A stretch of 64,000 bases of DNA from Achromobacter xylosoxidans A8 (GTDB lineage Bacteria > Pseudomonadota > Gammaproteobacteria > Burkholderiales > Burkholderiaceae_B). A model generated the notes under the pieces. The model was given only the letters and a program-made list of their open reading frames with translations. It ran no database searches and was not told the origin of the DNA. The stretch is taken from contig NC_014640.1 of the NCBI RefSeq assembly GCF_000165835.1, forward strand, positions 1,984,001-2,048,000, given 5' to 3'. Below are positions 15,699 through 24,152 of this stretch, in pieces. How positions within the stretch are numbered: the stretch's first letter is position 1; each line of letters begins with the position of its first letter. The translations under genes and the position numbers were made by a program.

Positions 15699-16397
15699 AT
15701 GGAACTCAGTTCAGCGGCATTCTGGATAGCGTTGCTCCAGATCATTTGGGTCAACATTCTGCTATCGGGCGACAACGCCGTGGTTATTGCGCTGGCGGCG
15801 CGTTCGCTGCCTCCGGCCCAACAGAAAAAAGCGATCGTGGTCGGCTCCGCCGCAGCGATCATCATGCGTATCGTGCTGACGCTGGTGGCGGCCAAGCTGC
15901 TCTTGCTGCCGTGGCTCAAGCTGATCGGCGCGCTGCTCCTGGTCTACATCGGCGTGACGCTGCTGTTGCCTGAAGGCGAGGAAGACGGCGCGGGCAAGAC
16001 GCAAGGCAATCTGCTGACCGCAATCCGCACTATCATGATTGCCGACCTGGTCATGAGCCTGGACAATGTGGTGGCCGTCGCCGCCGCCGCCATGGGCGAT
16101 ACGACCTTGCTGGTATTGGGCTTGGCCATCAGTATTCCGCTGGTCATCTTCGGCAGCACGCTGCTCCTGAAGGTCATCGAGCGTTTCCCGGTCATTGTCT
16201 GGGTAGGCGCGGCGCTGCTGGGGTTCATCGCGGGCGAACTGCTGGTGGGCGATCCGGCCTTGCAGGAACCGGTGGCGCGTATCGATGCGGCACTGGGGAT
16301 CACGCAGCATAGCTTTGCGCTGATGACGGGCGTGCTGGGCGCGGTCCTGGTGCTGGCTATCGGTAAAGTTTTGCTGATGCGCCAGAAAGCTGACTGA
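15699..16397 (+). CDS. TerC-family integral membrane protein (first of two)
   Basis: A 232-residue polytopic membrane protein with about seven hydrophobic helices. The TerC family signature is present twice, as expected: LLSGDNAVVIALAAR in helix 1-2 and ADLVMSLDNVVAVAAAA mid-protein, each with the conserved acidic/Asn pair. TerC/Alx-type proteins are linked to manganese efflux, tellurite resistance and metal loading of exported enzymes. The ATG at 15699 is preferred, with AGAGAGG upstream; a longer open frame reaches back to 15597 but lacks the family start. It is followed, across a hairpin, by a second TerC paralogue. Confidence 0.92.
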   Translation: MELSSAAFWIALLQIIWVNILLSGDNAVVIALAARSLPPAQQKKAIVVGSAAAIIMRIVLTLVAAKLLLLPWLKLIGALLLVYIGVTLLLPEGEEDGAGKTQGNLLTAIRTIMIADLVMSLDNVVAVAAAAMGDTTLLVLGLAISIPLVIFGSTLLLKVIERFPVIVWVGAALLGFIAGELLVGDPALQEPVARIDAALGITQHSFALMTGVLGAVLVLAIGKVLLMRQKAD

Positions 16398-16431
16398 AAG
16401 CTGAATTATACTAATAAGTTGTACTGAATAA

Positions 16432-16456
16432 GCTCGCCGCGCCTAGCGCGGCGAGC
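16432..16456. terminator. Strong hairpin between the two TerC genes
   Basis: Perfect 11-bp GC-rich stem, GCTCGCCGCGC / GCGCGGCGAGC, with a 3-base loop. No T-tract follows, so it may protect the upstream mRNA end or cause partial termination rather than act as a classical terminator. Confidence 0.55.
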
Positions 16457-16509
16457 CATGCCGGACCGGGACCGGCCACTCTTTTCATAAATGCCTTCGG
16501 GGGTTCATA

Positions 16510-17229
16510 GTGCTTGAGTTTCTACAGACGCTGAGTTGGACAGCGGTATTCCAGATCATCCTCATCGACATCCTGCTCGGCGGCGACAACGCCGTCGTGA
16601 TCGCGCTGGCCTGCCGCAATCTGGCGCCCAAGCAGCGCATGCAAGGCATTCTGTGGGGTACCGCGGGCGCCATCATCCTGCGCGTGGTCCTGATCGCCTT
16701 CGCCCTGACGCTGCTGTCGATTCCGTTCCTGAAGGTCGTGGGCGGTCTGCTGCTGGTCTGGATCGGCGTCAAGCTCCTGGTCCCCGAGGACGACGCCCAT
16801 GGCAACGTGAAGGGCGGCACATCCATTGCCGCCGCGATCAAGACCATCATCATCGCCGACTTCGTAATGAGCCTGGACAACGTGATCGCCATCGCCGGCG
16901 CAGCCCAGAACGCCCATGCCGACCATCAGATCGGTCTGGTTGCCTTCGGCTTGATCGTCAGCGTGCCGATCATCATCTGGGGCAGCACCCTGGTGCTCAA
17001 GCTCATCGACCGCTATCCGCTGGTGGTTACGTTTGGCGCGGCTTTGCTGGGCTGGATCGCCGGTGGCATGCTGATTACCGACGTGGTTGTCGAACGTCAA
17101 TTCGGTGTTCAGCCCACTACGGTTAAAATCGCTGCAGAAATTATCGGCGCCTTGCTCGTTGTTGTCCTTGGACGGTGGCTGGCAAGCCGCAAAACCGCTT
17201 CCAAGGAATCAGCACATGAGTCTGCGTAG
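16510..17229 (+). CDS. TerC-family integral membrane protein (second of two)
   Basis: A 239-residue paralogue of the protein encoded just upstream, with the same paired motifs (LLGGDNAVVIALACR and ADFVMSLDNVIAIAGAA) and about seven membrane helices. The start is a GTG at 16510 with a G-rich site upstream; there is no nearby ATG. The two TerC proteins differ substantially outside the motifs, suggesting an old duplication. Its last codons overlap the start of the 40-residue ORF at 17216. A role in metal-ion (manganese) homeostasis is inferred from the family. Confidence 0.92.
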   Translation: MLEFLQTLSWTAVFQIILIDILLGGDNAVVIALACRNLAPKQRMQGILWGTAGAIILRVVLIAFALTLLSIPFLKVVGGLLLVWIGVKLLVPEDDAHGNVKGGTSIAAAIKTIIIADFVMSLDNVIAIAGAAQNAHADHQIGLVAFGLIVSVPIIIWGSTLVLKLIDRYPLVVTFGAALLGWIAGGMLITDVVVERQFGVQPTTVKIAAEIIGALLVVVLGRWLASRKTASKESAHESA

Positions 17230-17338
17230 ATCCGTCGATCCCCAGCAATCCGAATCGGGCCTGAGCCTCCTTCAGGGCCTTTTCGTGCTGGCCATCCTCG
17301 GGGTAGTCGCGACGGTCATCGTCTCCAATTTCGTTTGA
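17216..17338 (+). CDS. 40-residue prepilin-like mini-protein
   Basis: A tiny ORF, ATG at 17216, overlapping the last 14 bases of the second TerC gene and ending 9 bases before hemC. The protein has a basic/polar head of 14 residues, Gly15, then one hydrophobic helix (16-36) and a short tail. The stretch GLSLLQGLFVLAILGVV resembles a type IV prepilin N-terminus (GFTLIELMIVVAIIG), including Gly at -1, but has Gln rather than Glu at position +5 and lacks the globular pilin domain. It may be a small membrane protein in the TerC-hemC transcript or a remnant of a pilin gene. No homologue is known to me. Confidence 0.6.
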   Translation: MSLRRSVDPQQSESGLSLLQGLFVLAILGVVATVIVSNFV

Positions 17339-17347
17339 TGCCGTCTC

Positions 17348-18295
17348 GTGTCTCTACCGCAACGCCTGGTCATCGCGACCCGCGCCAGCCGGCTTGCCCT
17401 GTGGCAAGCCGAGCATGTGCGCGACCGGCTGCGCACGCTGTACCCGGCGTGCGCGGTTGAGCTGCTCACCCTGACGACCCGAGGCGATCAGATCCTCGAC
17501 CGCACGCTCTCCAAGGTGGGCGGCAAGGGTCTCTTCGTCAAGGAACTCGAAAACGCGCTGCTCGACGGACGCGCCGATCTGGCCGTGCACTCCTTGAAGG
17601 ACGTGCCGGTCGATCTGCAAGCCCCGTTCGAGCTTTGCGCCGTCCTCGATCGCGCCGATCCGCGCGATGCCTTCGTCTCCAACACGCATGACACGCTGGC
17701 CGATCTGCCGGCGGGCGCCGTCGTCGGCACGTCCAGCCTGCGCCGCGAATCCCAGATCCGCGCGCGCTATCCCGAACTGGTGGTGAAGCCGCTGCGCGGC
17801 AATCTCGACACGCGCCTTGGCAAGCTGGACAAGGGCGAATACGACGCCATCGTGCTGGCTGCGGCAGGCCTGGAGCGACTGGGCCTGGGCGCGCGCATCC
17901 GCAGCCTGCTTGAACCGGAAGATAGCCTGCCGGCGGCCGGGCAGGGCGCCCTGGGCATCGAGATCCGCGACGACCGCGACGACATGCGCGCATGGTTGGC
18001 GCCGCTGGTCAGCGCCGATACCACTTCCTGTGTGGTGGCCGAGCGCGCCGTGTCCCGCAAGCTGGGCGGCTCTTGCCAGGTACCCCTGGCGGCGTACGCC
18101 GAGATCGCCGGCGGCACCTTGTCGCTGCGCGCGCTGGTGGCGTCGCCCGACGGCGTGCGCATGGTCCATGCGTCCCGCAGCGGGCCCGTGGCGGATGCCC
18201 AGGCCATCGGCGAGGCGGCGGCCCAGGCGCTGCTGGACGCGGGCGCGCAGGACATCCTGCGCGAACTGCTGCAAGACGAACCCAGGCCCGACTGA
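17348..18295 (+). CDS. hemC: Hydroxymethylbilane synthase (porphobilinogen deaminase)
   Basis: HemC polymerises four porphobilinogens into hydroxymethylbilane in tetrapyrrole synthesis. The 315-residue sequence starts at GTG 17348 ([20 protein letters not shown]). It has the catalytic region HSLKDVP, the arginine-rich cofactor-binding stretch [18 protein letters not shown] and the dipyrromethane cofactor Cys in [13 protein letters not shown]. It overlaps hemD by one base (TGATG), showing translational coupling, and opens the hemCDXY block. Confidence 0.97.
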   Translation: MSLPQRLVIATRASRLALWQAEHVRDRLRTLYPACAVELLTLTTRGDQILDRTLSKVGGKGLFVKELENALLDGRADLAVHSLKDVPVDLQAPFELCAVLDRADPRDAFVSNTHDTLADLPAGAVVGTSSLRRESQIRARYPELVVKPLRGNLDTRLGKLDKGEYDAIVLAAAGLERLGLGARIRSLLEPEDSLPAAGQGALGIEIRDDRDDMRAWLAPLVSADTTSCVVAERAVSRKLGGSCQVPLAAYAEIAGGTLSLRALVASPDGVRMVHASRSGPVADAQAIGEAAAQALLDAGAQDILRELLQDEPRPD

Positions 18296-19113
18296 TGGTC
18301 ACGGCGTCCGCAGCCGCCGAGCTGCCGCGGGTCGCCATCCTGACGCGGCCCGATGGCCGCAACGAGGCGCTGGCCGGCCGCCTGCTCGGCGCCGGCTGGA
18401 CGCCCTGCATACTTCCTGCCCTGGAAATCCAGGCCTTGCCGGCCATGGATGGCGGGCCGCCGCGCCCCTCCGACTACGACATGGTCGTGTTCGTCAGCGG
18501 CAACGCGGCCAGGCTATACCTGGAGCAGTGGGCCCAGGCGGACGGGCCCGTCCCTTGGCCGGCCGAGGTCATCGCCGCCACCGTCGGGCCGGCCAGCGCC
18601 CAGGCCTTGCGCCAGTCCGCCTGTTTTGGCGCGAATACAACAGTTTTGCATCCCCCCGAGAACGCTCCCAGCCACGATTCCGAGGCGCTTTGGCAGGTCT
18701 TGCAGGGCTTGCCGCAACGCCCCCGCCGCGTGCTGCTGGTGCGCGGCACGCAGGGCAGGGACTGGCTGGGTGACAGGCTCGAGGCGCACGGCGCGGCGGT
18801 GACCCGCCATGCCGCCTACCTGCGCCGCCCGGCGAACTGGGGCGCCGATCAACTTGCCAGCCTGCGACGCTGGGCTGGCGCGGGCATTCCTGCGACCTGG
18901 CTGATCACCAGCGGCGAAGGGGCGGACGCGCTGCGGGCCGGCCTGGATGCCGCCGGCCTGGCGGACTGGTGGGCGCGCTGCCGCTTCGTGCTGACGCATC
19001 CCTCCCTGGAGCGCCGCGTGCCACAGGCCTGTCACGAAGGCGGGGCGCGGCCAATGGTAAAAATCTGCCTGCCCAACGACGAGTCGATATTCCAGGCTTT
19101 TGTTGCTGCTTGA
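18295..19113 (+). CDS. hemD: Uroporphyrinogen-III synthase
   Basis: HemD closes hydroxymethylbilane with inversion of ring D to give uroporphyrinogen III. It is 272 residues. The family is poorly conserved, but the two-domain pattern is visible: AILTRPDGRNEALAGRLLGAGW at the start, DMVVFVSGNAARLYL and VLLVRGTQGRDWLGDRLEAHGA mid-protein, and TWLITSGEGADALRAGL later. The ATG at 18295 overlaps the hemC stop. Its place between hemC and hemX is the strongest support. Confidence 0.95.
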   Translation: MVTASAAAELPRVAILTRPDGRNEALAGRLLGAGWTPCILPALEIQALPAMDGGPPRPSDYDMVVFVSGNAARLYLEQWAQADGPVPWPAEVIAATVGPASAQALRQSACFGANTTVLHPPENAPSHDSEALWQVLQGLPQRPRRVLLVRGTQGRDWLGDRLEAHGAAVTRHAAYLRRPANWGADQLASLRRWAGAGIPATWLITSGEGADALRAGLDAAGLADWWARCRFVLTHPSLERRVPQACHEGGARPMVKICLPNDESIFQAFVAA

Positions 19114-19150
19114 TTCGTTGCATCGGACTGACACCGAATACAATCGCGTC

Positions 19151-20344
19151 ATGACAGACAAGACTCCCGCTACCGATCCGGTCGTTCCGACGGCCGCCCC
19201 GGGTGCAAGCGCGCCCGCGTCGGCCCCGGCCGATTCCGTCAAGGCCCGCCCGGCCAAGAGTGGCAGTGGCCCGCTGGTCCCCGCCCTCATCATTCTCATC
19301 CTGCTGGCAGCCGGCCTGGGTTACGCCCTCTGGATGCAGCGCACCCAATTCGTGTCCGCTGGCCGCGAGGTTGCCACGCGCCTCGAAACGCTGACCACCG
19401 ATCTCGCGCAGGCCCGCAAGGACACGCGCGAGGCCCTGGCCCTGGCGCAAGCCCAGGCCGGCCGCGTCGGCGAGCTCGAAGACACCGTGCGTGAAACGCA
19501 AAGCCAGTACAACGCTCTGCAATTGGCCTGGCAGAACTTCAACGACAGCGCCAGCGACGAACTGCTCGCCAACGACGTCGAGCGCTTGCTGACCATCGCG
19601 AATCAGCAACTGCGTCTGGCCGGCAACGTCTCCAACGCGATCGTGGCGCTGGAAACCGCGCAATCGCGCCTGGCGCGCGCCGACCGCCCGCGCTTCTCCA
19701 GCCTGCAGCAAGCCATCAACGGCGACCTGGACCGCCTGCGCGCCGTGTCCACCGTGGATATTCCCGCCCAGTCGGCCCGCATCGACCGCCTGGTGGCCCT
19801 GATCGGCAAGGCGCCCCTGCTGGTGCCGGACGCCGCCGCGCCGGGCGTGGCGCCTGCCGGCGAAACCGCTCCCACGGCCACGCCGGCCCCCGCGGTGGAT
19901 CCGCTGGCCGGCCTCCCGGCCGACGCGCCCTGGTGGCAGCGCTGGCGCGCCGAGATGGCCTCCTGGCCCGGCCGCGCGGGCGCCGCGCTGGCCCATGAAC
20001 TGGGCGGCCTGATCACGATCCAGCGCGTGGACGAGCCCGCGGCCCTGCTGCTGTCGCCCGAACAGGCCGACCAGGTGCGCGGCACCCTGCGCCAGCGCCT
20101 GCTGACGGCGCAACTGGCCATGCTGATGCGCCAGCCTGCCGTCTGGAAGAGCGAATTCGACAACGTCGGCGTCACGCTCGCGAAGTATTTCGACAACCGT
20201 TCCCCCGACACCGTCGCCGCCCAGACGCTGGCGCGCGAACTGGCGCAGACCGACATCGCCGTGCGCATGCCGGAAGTGGCCGACAGCCTGAACGCCGTGG
20301 CTGCGCTGCGCGCCGCGGGCTTCAAGACCAGCGGGCAGGACTGA
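19151..20344 (+). CDS. hemX: HemX-like membrane protein (fused or separate uroporphyrinogen C-methyltransferase family name)
   Basis: A 397-residue single-pass inner-membrane protein. It has a Pro/Ala-rich cytoplasmic head of about 35 residues, one membrane helix at about 40-58 (PLVPALIILILLAAGLGYALW), and a long periplasmic part with coiled-coil character (ARKDTREALALAQAQAGRVGELEDTV). Despite the historical methyltransferase annotation, this family lacks a SAM-binding methylase fold and its role is unproven. The ATG at 19151 gives MTDKTPATD; a longer frame to 19100 is unlikely. It is in the conserved hemCDXY order, 5 bases before hemY. Confidence 0.93.
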   Translation: MTDKTPATDPVVPTAAPGASAPASAPADSVKARPAKSGSGPLVPALIILILLAAGLGYALWMQRTQFVSAGREVATRLETLTTDLAQARKDTREALALAQAQAGRVGELEDTVRETQSQYNALQLAWQNFNDSASDELLANDVERLLTIANQQLRLAGNVSNAIVALETAQSRLARADRPRFSSLQQAINGDLDRLRAVSTVDIPAQSARIDRLVALIGKAPLLVPDAAAPGVAPAGETAPTATPAPAVDPLAGLPADAPWWQRWRAEMASWPGRAGAALAHELGGLITIQRVDEPAALLLSPEQADQVRGTLRQRLLTAQLAMLMRQPAVWKSEFDNVGVTLAKYFDNRSPDTVAAQTLARELAQTDIAVRMPEVADSLNAVAALRAAGFKTSGQD

Positions 20345-20349
20345 GGCTT

Positions 20350-21972
20350 ATGCGTACCTGGTTCTGGACACTGCTGCTCGCCGTCGTCGCCGTCGCCCTG
20401 GCGGTGGTGCTGCGTTCACACTCCGGCAACGTGCTGTTGCTGGTCTGGCCGTGGCGCATCAACATGTCGCTGACGCTCGCGGTCCTGCTCATCGTTGCGG
20501 CCTTTATCGTGCTGTACGTGGGCCTGCGCCTGCTGGCATGGCTGCTGGCCATCCCCGACCGCGTGCGGGCCTGGCGCGGCAAGCGCGCCCAGGCGCGCGA
20601 CCACGAATTGCTGGAGCGCGGCTGGATCGGCCTGCTGGAAGGGCGCTACACCACCGCCGAAAAAGATCTCACCAAGCTGCTGGACCAGACCAAGGTCCAG
20701 ACGCGCCGCGTGCTGGCGGCCTTGTCCGCAGCCCGCGCCACGCATGGCCTGGGCGAATTCGACCGCCGCGACCGCCTGCTGGCGACCGCGCAGGAACAGG
20801 CCGGCACGGACGCCGGCCTGATCGAAGCCACCGCCACGGTGTCGGCCGACATGCTGCTGGACCAAGGCCGCGCCGAGCGCGCGCTGGGCGTGCTGGAGCC
20901 GCTGGCCGACGGCGGCGCGCGCCATCTGCACACCATGCGCCTGCTGCTGCGCGCGCATACTGCCCTGCATCACGACGAACAGGTCTTCACGCTGGCGCGC
21001 GGCCTGGTGCGTCGCAATGCCCTGGCCCGTGCCGAAGCCGACCTCCTGATCGACGCTTCGGGCGCGGCGCGCCTGCGCGCCGCAGCGGCTGGCGGCAGCG
21101 AGGCCTGGCGCGCCATCTGGAAGGACCTGAAGGCCGAGGAACGGCTGCTGCCGGAAATCGCGCTGGCGGGCGCGGCCGCGTTCGAGGCCGTCGGCGAAGC
21201 CAGCGAGGCCGCGCGCGTGCTGGAAGCCGCAGTCGCCGTGAAGTTCAATCCGGCTTTGGTGGCGGCCTACGCCCGTTGCGAAGCCGAACAGGTTTCGCGC
21301 CGACTGGCGCGCGCCGAGACCTGGCTGCAACAGCGTCCCACCGATCCCGACCTGCTGACCGCGCTGGGCATGCTGTGCCTGAACGGCCAGCTCTGGGGCC
21401 AGGCCGAACGCTATCTGCTGCGCAGCCTCAGCCGCCGCAGCGACGCGCAGACGCATGCGCTGCTGGGCAGCCTGTATGACCGTCTGGAACGTCCCGCCGA
21501 CGCGGTGCGCCACTGGCGCCTGGCAACGGCGGCCAGCATGGCGTTGCCGGTGCTGGCGGCGGATGCCGCCTTGCCGGCCGCGGATACCGGTTCCGATCCC
21601 TATCGCGTGGACGCCGAAGGCGGTTATGCGGTGGGTCTGTCCGATACCGACGGCGACGCCGAACTGGGCGGCGATTACCCCGCGCTGCCGCCGGCGGTGG
21701 CGGCCTCGGCTTCCGACTACGTGCTGGATCCGGACGCCCGCGTGAATAAAGAGCAGCGCGAACGCGCACTGGCTCCCGAAGACGCCCCGCTGGCTGGCGG
21801 CAGTACCTCCGACATCGACGAGTACTTCGATAGCGCCCCCATTCCGGCGGCGGCTTTCGATGATCCCGTGCCCACGTACGCGCCGGCCACGCCCGCAGGG
21901 TCCAAGCCCGCGCCGGCCGCCGCGCCCGTGCCGGCGACCAAGCCGCCGTTCAAGGACGACGGCTCGATTTGA
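20350..21972 (+). CDS. hemY: HemY-like TPR membrane protein
   Basis: A 540-residue protein with two N-terminal membrane helices (about 4-20 and 38-62), then a TPR-like helical solenoid from about 80 to 400 (repeats such as EFDRRDRLLATAQEQ and GQLWGQAERYLLRSLSRRSDAQTHALLGSLYDRL with family spacing). It is longer than the usual 390-400 residues because of a roughly 130-residue acidic, Pro/Ala-rich C-terminal tail that is probably disordered. The proteobacterial HemY is not protoporphyrinogen oxidase; its function in haem synthesis is uncertain. It follows hemX and closes the block before ppa. Confidence 0.92.
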   Translation: MRTWFWTLLLAVVAVALAVVLRSHSGNVLLLVWPWRINMSLTLAVLLIVAAFIVLYVGLRLLAWLLAIPDRVRAWRGKRAQARDHELLERGWIGLLEGRYTTAEKDLTKLLDQTKVQTRRVLAALSAARATHGLGEFDRRDRLLATAQEQAGTDAGLIEATATVSADMLLDQGRAERALGVLEPLADGGARHLHTMRLLLRAHTALHHDEQVFTLARGLVRRNALARAEADLLIDASGAARLRAAAAGGSEAWRAIWKDLKAEERLLPEIALAGAAAFEAVGEASEAARVLEAAVAVKFNPALVAAYARCEAEQVSRRLARAETWLQQRPTDPDLLTALGMLCLNGQLWGQAERYLLRSLSRRSDAQTHALLGSLYDRLERPADAVRHWRLATAASMALPVLAADAALPAADTGSDPYRVDAEGGYAVGLSDTDGDAELGGDYPALPPAVAASASDYVLDPDARVNKEQRERALAPEDAPLAGGSTSDIDEYFDSAPIPAAAFDDPVPTYAPATPAGSKPAPAAAPVPATKPPFKDDGSI

Positions 21973-22004
21973 ACAATCCTTCAGACACACAACAAGGTTG
22001 AATC

Positions 22005-22535
22005 ATGAGTCTTGATCGCGTCTCCCCTGGCAAGAAGCTGCCGGAAGACTTCAACGTCATCATCGAAATCCCCATGAACGCCGACCCGGTGAAGTACGAG
22101 GTCGACAAGGACACGGGCGCGATTTTCGTTGACCGCTTCATGCTGACCGCCATGCACTATCCGTGCAACTACGGCTACATCCCGCAAACCCTGTCCGAAG
22201 ACGGCGACCCCGCCGACGTGCTGGTGCTGACTCCGTTCCCGATCCAGATCGGCGCGGTGGTGCGCTGCCGCGCCATCGGCGTGCTGGAAATGGACGACGA
22301 ATCGGGCGGCGACGCCAAGCTGTTGGCGGTGCCGATCGAAAAGCTGTACCCCCCGTACCGCAACATCAAGTCCTACGAAGATCTGCCGGCGGAAGACATC
22401 TCCCGCATCCAGCATTTCTTCGAGCACTACAAGGACCTGGAAAAGGGCAAGTGGGTCAAGGTCAAGGGCTGGAAGGGCCTGGACGCCGCGCACGAGGAAA
22501 TCGTCCGCAGCGCCGAGCGCTACAACAAAGCCTGA
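22005..22535 (+). CDS. ppa: Inorganic pyrophosphatase
   Basis: Soluble family I pyrophosphatase, 176 residues, which hydrolyses PPi to phosphate and drives biosynthetic reactions. The conserved acidic metal-binding motif [10 protein letters not shown] is present, together with [12 protein letters not shown] and the C-terminal [11 protein letters not shown]. Its stop codon directly abuts that of the convergent IclR gene, with no bases between them and no visible terminator. It lies 32 bases after hemY and may share that transcript. Confidence 0.98.
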   Translation: MSLDRVSPGKKLPEDFNVIIEIPMNADPVKYEVDKDTGAIFVDRFMLTAMHYPCNYGYIPQTLSEDGDPADVLVLTPFPIQIGAVVRCRAIGVLEMDDESGGDAKLLAVPIEKLYPPYRNIKSYEDLPAEDISRIQHFFEHYKDLEKGKWVKVKGWKGLDAAHEEIVRSAERYNKA

Positions 22536-23375
22536 TTACGGTTTCCTGGTTCTGGCCGGCGTTGCTCCGGCCGGGGACTTGGTGCGGCGCGGCCGCGACG
22601 GCATGATGCCGATCGCCGCCGCGCCGTTGCTTTGCGGGGCCTGAAGATTGCGCGACACCTGCGCGGCCGCGATCTGGATGCGCGCCTGTAGTACCTCCAA
22701 CCGCTCGGCCGAGGTGCGCGCTTCCGCGGCGATGAACACCAGGCTGCCCACCACCTTCTGTTCGGCGCTGAAGATGGCCGAGCCTATGCCTATCAGCCCC
22801 GGGTCGACCTCGCCATGCGACACGTACACGCCGGCGGCGCGCAGGCGCTTGAGGTTGGCGCGGAACTCATCCCAGTCCTCGCCCAACCCGGCCTCGCGGA
22901 TTTCGGCCGCGTGCCACAGCATCAGGTTGCGCAGCTGGTACGGCGGCAGGTTGGCCAGGATGGGCTTGGCCGTGGCGCCATGGAACATGGTGTAGGGACG
23001 GCCGCGCGCATAGCTGGATTCGATGGAGTCGTCGGTCCAGTAGCGGTCCACGCACATGACCTTGTCGCCGTAGTAATTGCACAGCATCAGGTTGGCGTGC
23101 AGCTCGTCGCCGGTGGCGCGCATGACCTCGCGCGCCGCCCGCATCAGGGGATCGTGCCGGCGCAGATGACGGTCCAGCTCGATGATGCGCGATCCCAGCA
23201 CATAGGCGCCGCCCGCGGTGGGCGCGAGCAGCCCGCTTTCGGTCAGGGACTTCAGGTAGCGGTAGGCCGTGGCGCGCGAGCAGTCCAGATGCGCCATGAC
23301 GTCTTCCTGGAACGCGGCGGTGGTGTCGTCGCGAAAGAGGTCGAGGATGGACAACATGCGGTCTGGAGTGCTCAT
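22536..23375 (-). CDS. IclR-family transcriptional regulator
   Basis: A 279-residue regulator with an N-terminal winged helix (about 5-60, DCSRATAYRYLKSLTESGLL) and a C-terminal ligand-binding IclR domain (about 75-250, with RPYTMFHGATAKPILANLP and DPGLIGIGSAIF). A basic, Pro-rich tail of about 35 residues follows. It is the last gene of the leftward transcript of the dehydrogenase/ABC-transporter cluster and is the best candidate to control both divergent transcripts. IclR proteins commonly respond to an aromatic or sugar-acid catabolite; the effector here cannot be read from sequence. The gene begins 16 bases after the neighbouring SDR gene. Confidence 0.92.
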   Translation of the reverse strand: MSTPDRMLSILDLFRDDTTAAFQEDVMAHLDCSRATAYRYLKSLTESGLLAPTAGGAYVLGSRIIELDRHLRRHDPLMRAAREVMRATGDELHANLMLCNYYGDKVMCVDRYWTDDSIESSYARGRPYTMFHGATAKPILANLPPYQLRNLMLWHAAEIREAGLGEDWDEFRANLKRLRAAGVYVSHGEVDPGLIGIGSAIFSAEQKVVGSLVFIAAEARTSAERLEVLQARIQIAAAQVSRNLQAPQSNGAAAIGIMPSRPRRTKSPAGATPARTRKP

Positions 23376-23390
23376 TGCGGAAGGGCGCGC

Positions 23391-24152
23391 CTAGTGAATG
23401 TGGAAGCCGCCATTGACGTCGACCACGATGCCGGTTGAGTAGGAGGACAGGTCCGAAGCCAGGAAAAGTATGGCCTGCGCGACTTCGGCGGGCGAGCCGA
23501 AGCGCTGTAGCGGAATGCCCTGTTTGAGTTCTTGTTCCCAATTTTCGCCGAATTTCCCCAGCGTCATGTCCGTCTCGATGATGCCGGGGGCCACGCAGTT
23601 GGCGCGCACGCCGCGCGGGCCGAGTTCCCGGGCCAGCGCCTTGGTGAAGCTGATGACGCCGCCCTTGGACGCCGCATAGTGCGAACCCCCCAGGAGGCCG
23701 CCGCCGCGCAGCGCGGCGGTGGAGCCCAGGTTGACGATGGCCGGGCGCCGCGGGCTTTGCAGCAATTCGGGCAGCGCCGCATGCGTGACGTTGTAGGTGC
23801 CGGTCAGGTTGACCTCGACCATGCGGCGGAACTCGTCCTCGGGCAGGTCCCAGATGCGCGTGGCGGCGACGATGCCGGCGTTGTTGACCAGTACATCGAT
23901 GCCGCCCAGTGCATCCCTGGCGCGCTCGATCGCCGCCTCGCAGGAGGCCGTGCGCGACACGTCGCAGTGCAGGTCGATGCGGCCGGCGGCCAGCGTCGCG
24001 CTGGCGCCTTCCGGATAAGCCTGGTCCAGCACGGCGACGGCCGCACCCTGCGCGATGAAAAGGTCGACGATGGCGGCGCCTATGCCACGGGGGTTGGCGC
24101 CCCCCGTGACGATGGCGCGCTTGCCGGCCAGCAGCCCAAGCGCGCCGTCCAT
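23391..24152 (-). CDS. SDR-family dehydrogenase (leftward transcript)
   Basis: A 253-residue classical short-chain dehydrogenase. The dinucleotide-binding motif is TGGANPRGIG near residue 19 (a slightly expanded TGxxxGIG), with NNAG at about 90 and the catalytic triad elements Ser (LGSTAA) and YxxxK (HYAASKGG). The C-terminus IVVDVNGGFHIH is typical of FabG-like oxidoreductases. The ATG at 24152 overlaps the stop of the ABC receptor gene by one base; a GTG at 24155 is the alternative. Its substrate is probably the hydroxy/keto compound imported by the linked transporter. Confidence 0.92.
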   Translation of the reverse strand: MDGALGLLAGKRAIVTGGANPRGIGAAIVDLFIAQGAAVAVLDQAYPEGASATLAAGRIDLHCDVSRTASCEAAIERARDALGGIDVLVNNAGIVAATRIWDLPEDEFRRMVEVNLTGTYNVTHAALPELLQSPRRPAIVNLGSTAALRGGGLLGGSHYAASKGGVISFTKALARELGPRGVRANCVAPGIIETDMTLGKFGENWEQELKQGIPLQRFGSPAEVAQAILFLASDLSSYSTGIVVDVNGGFHIH

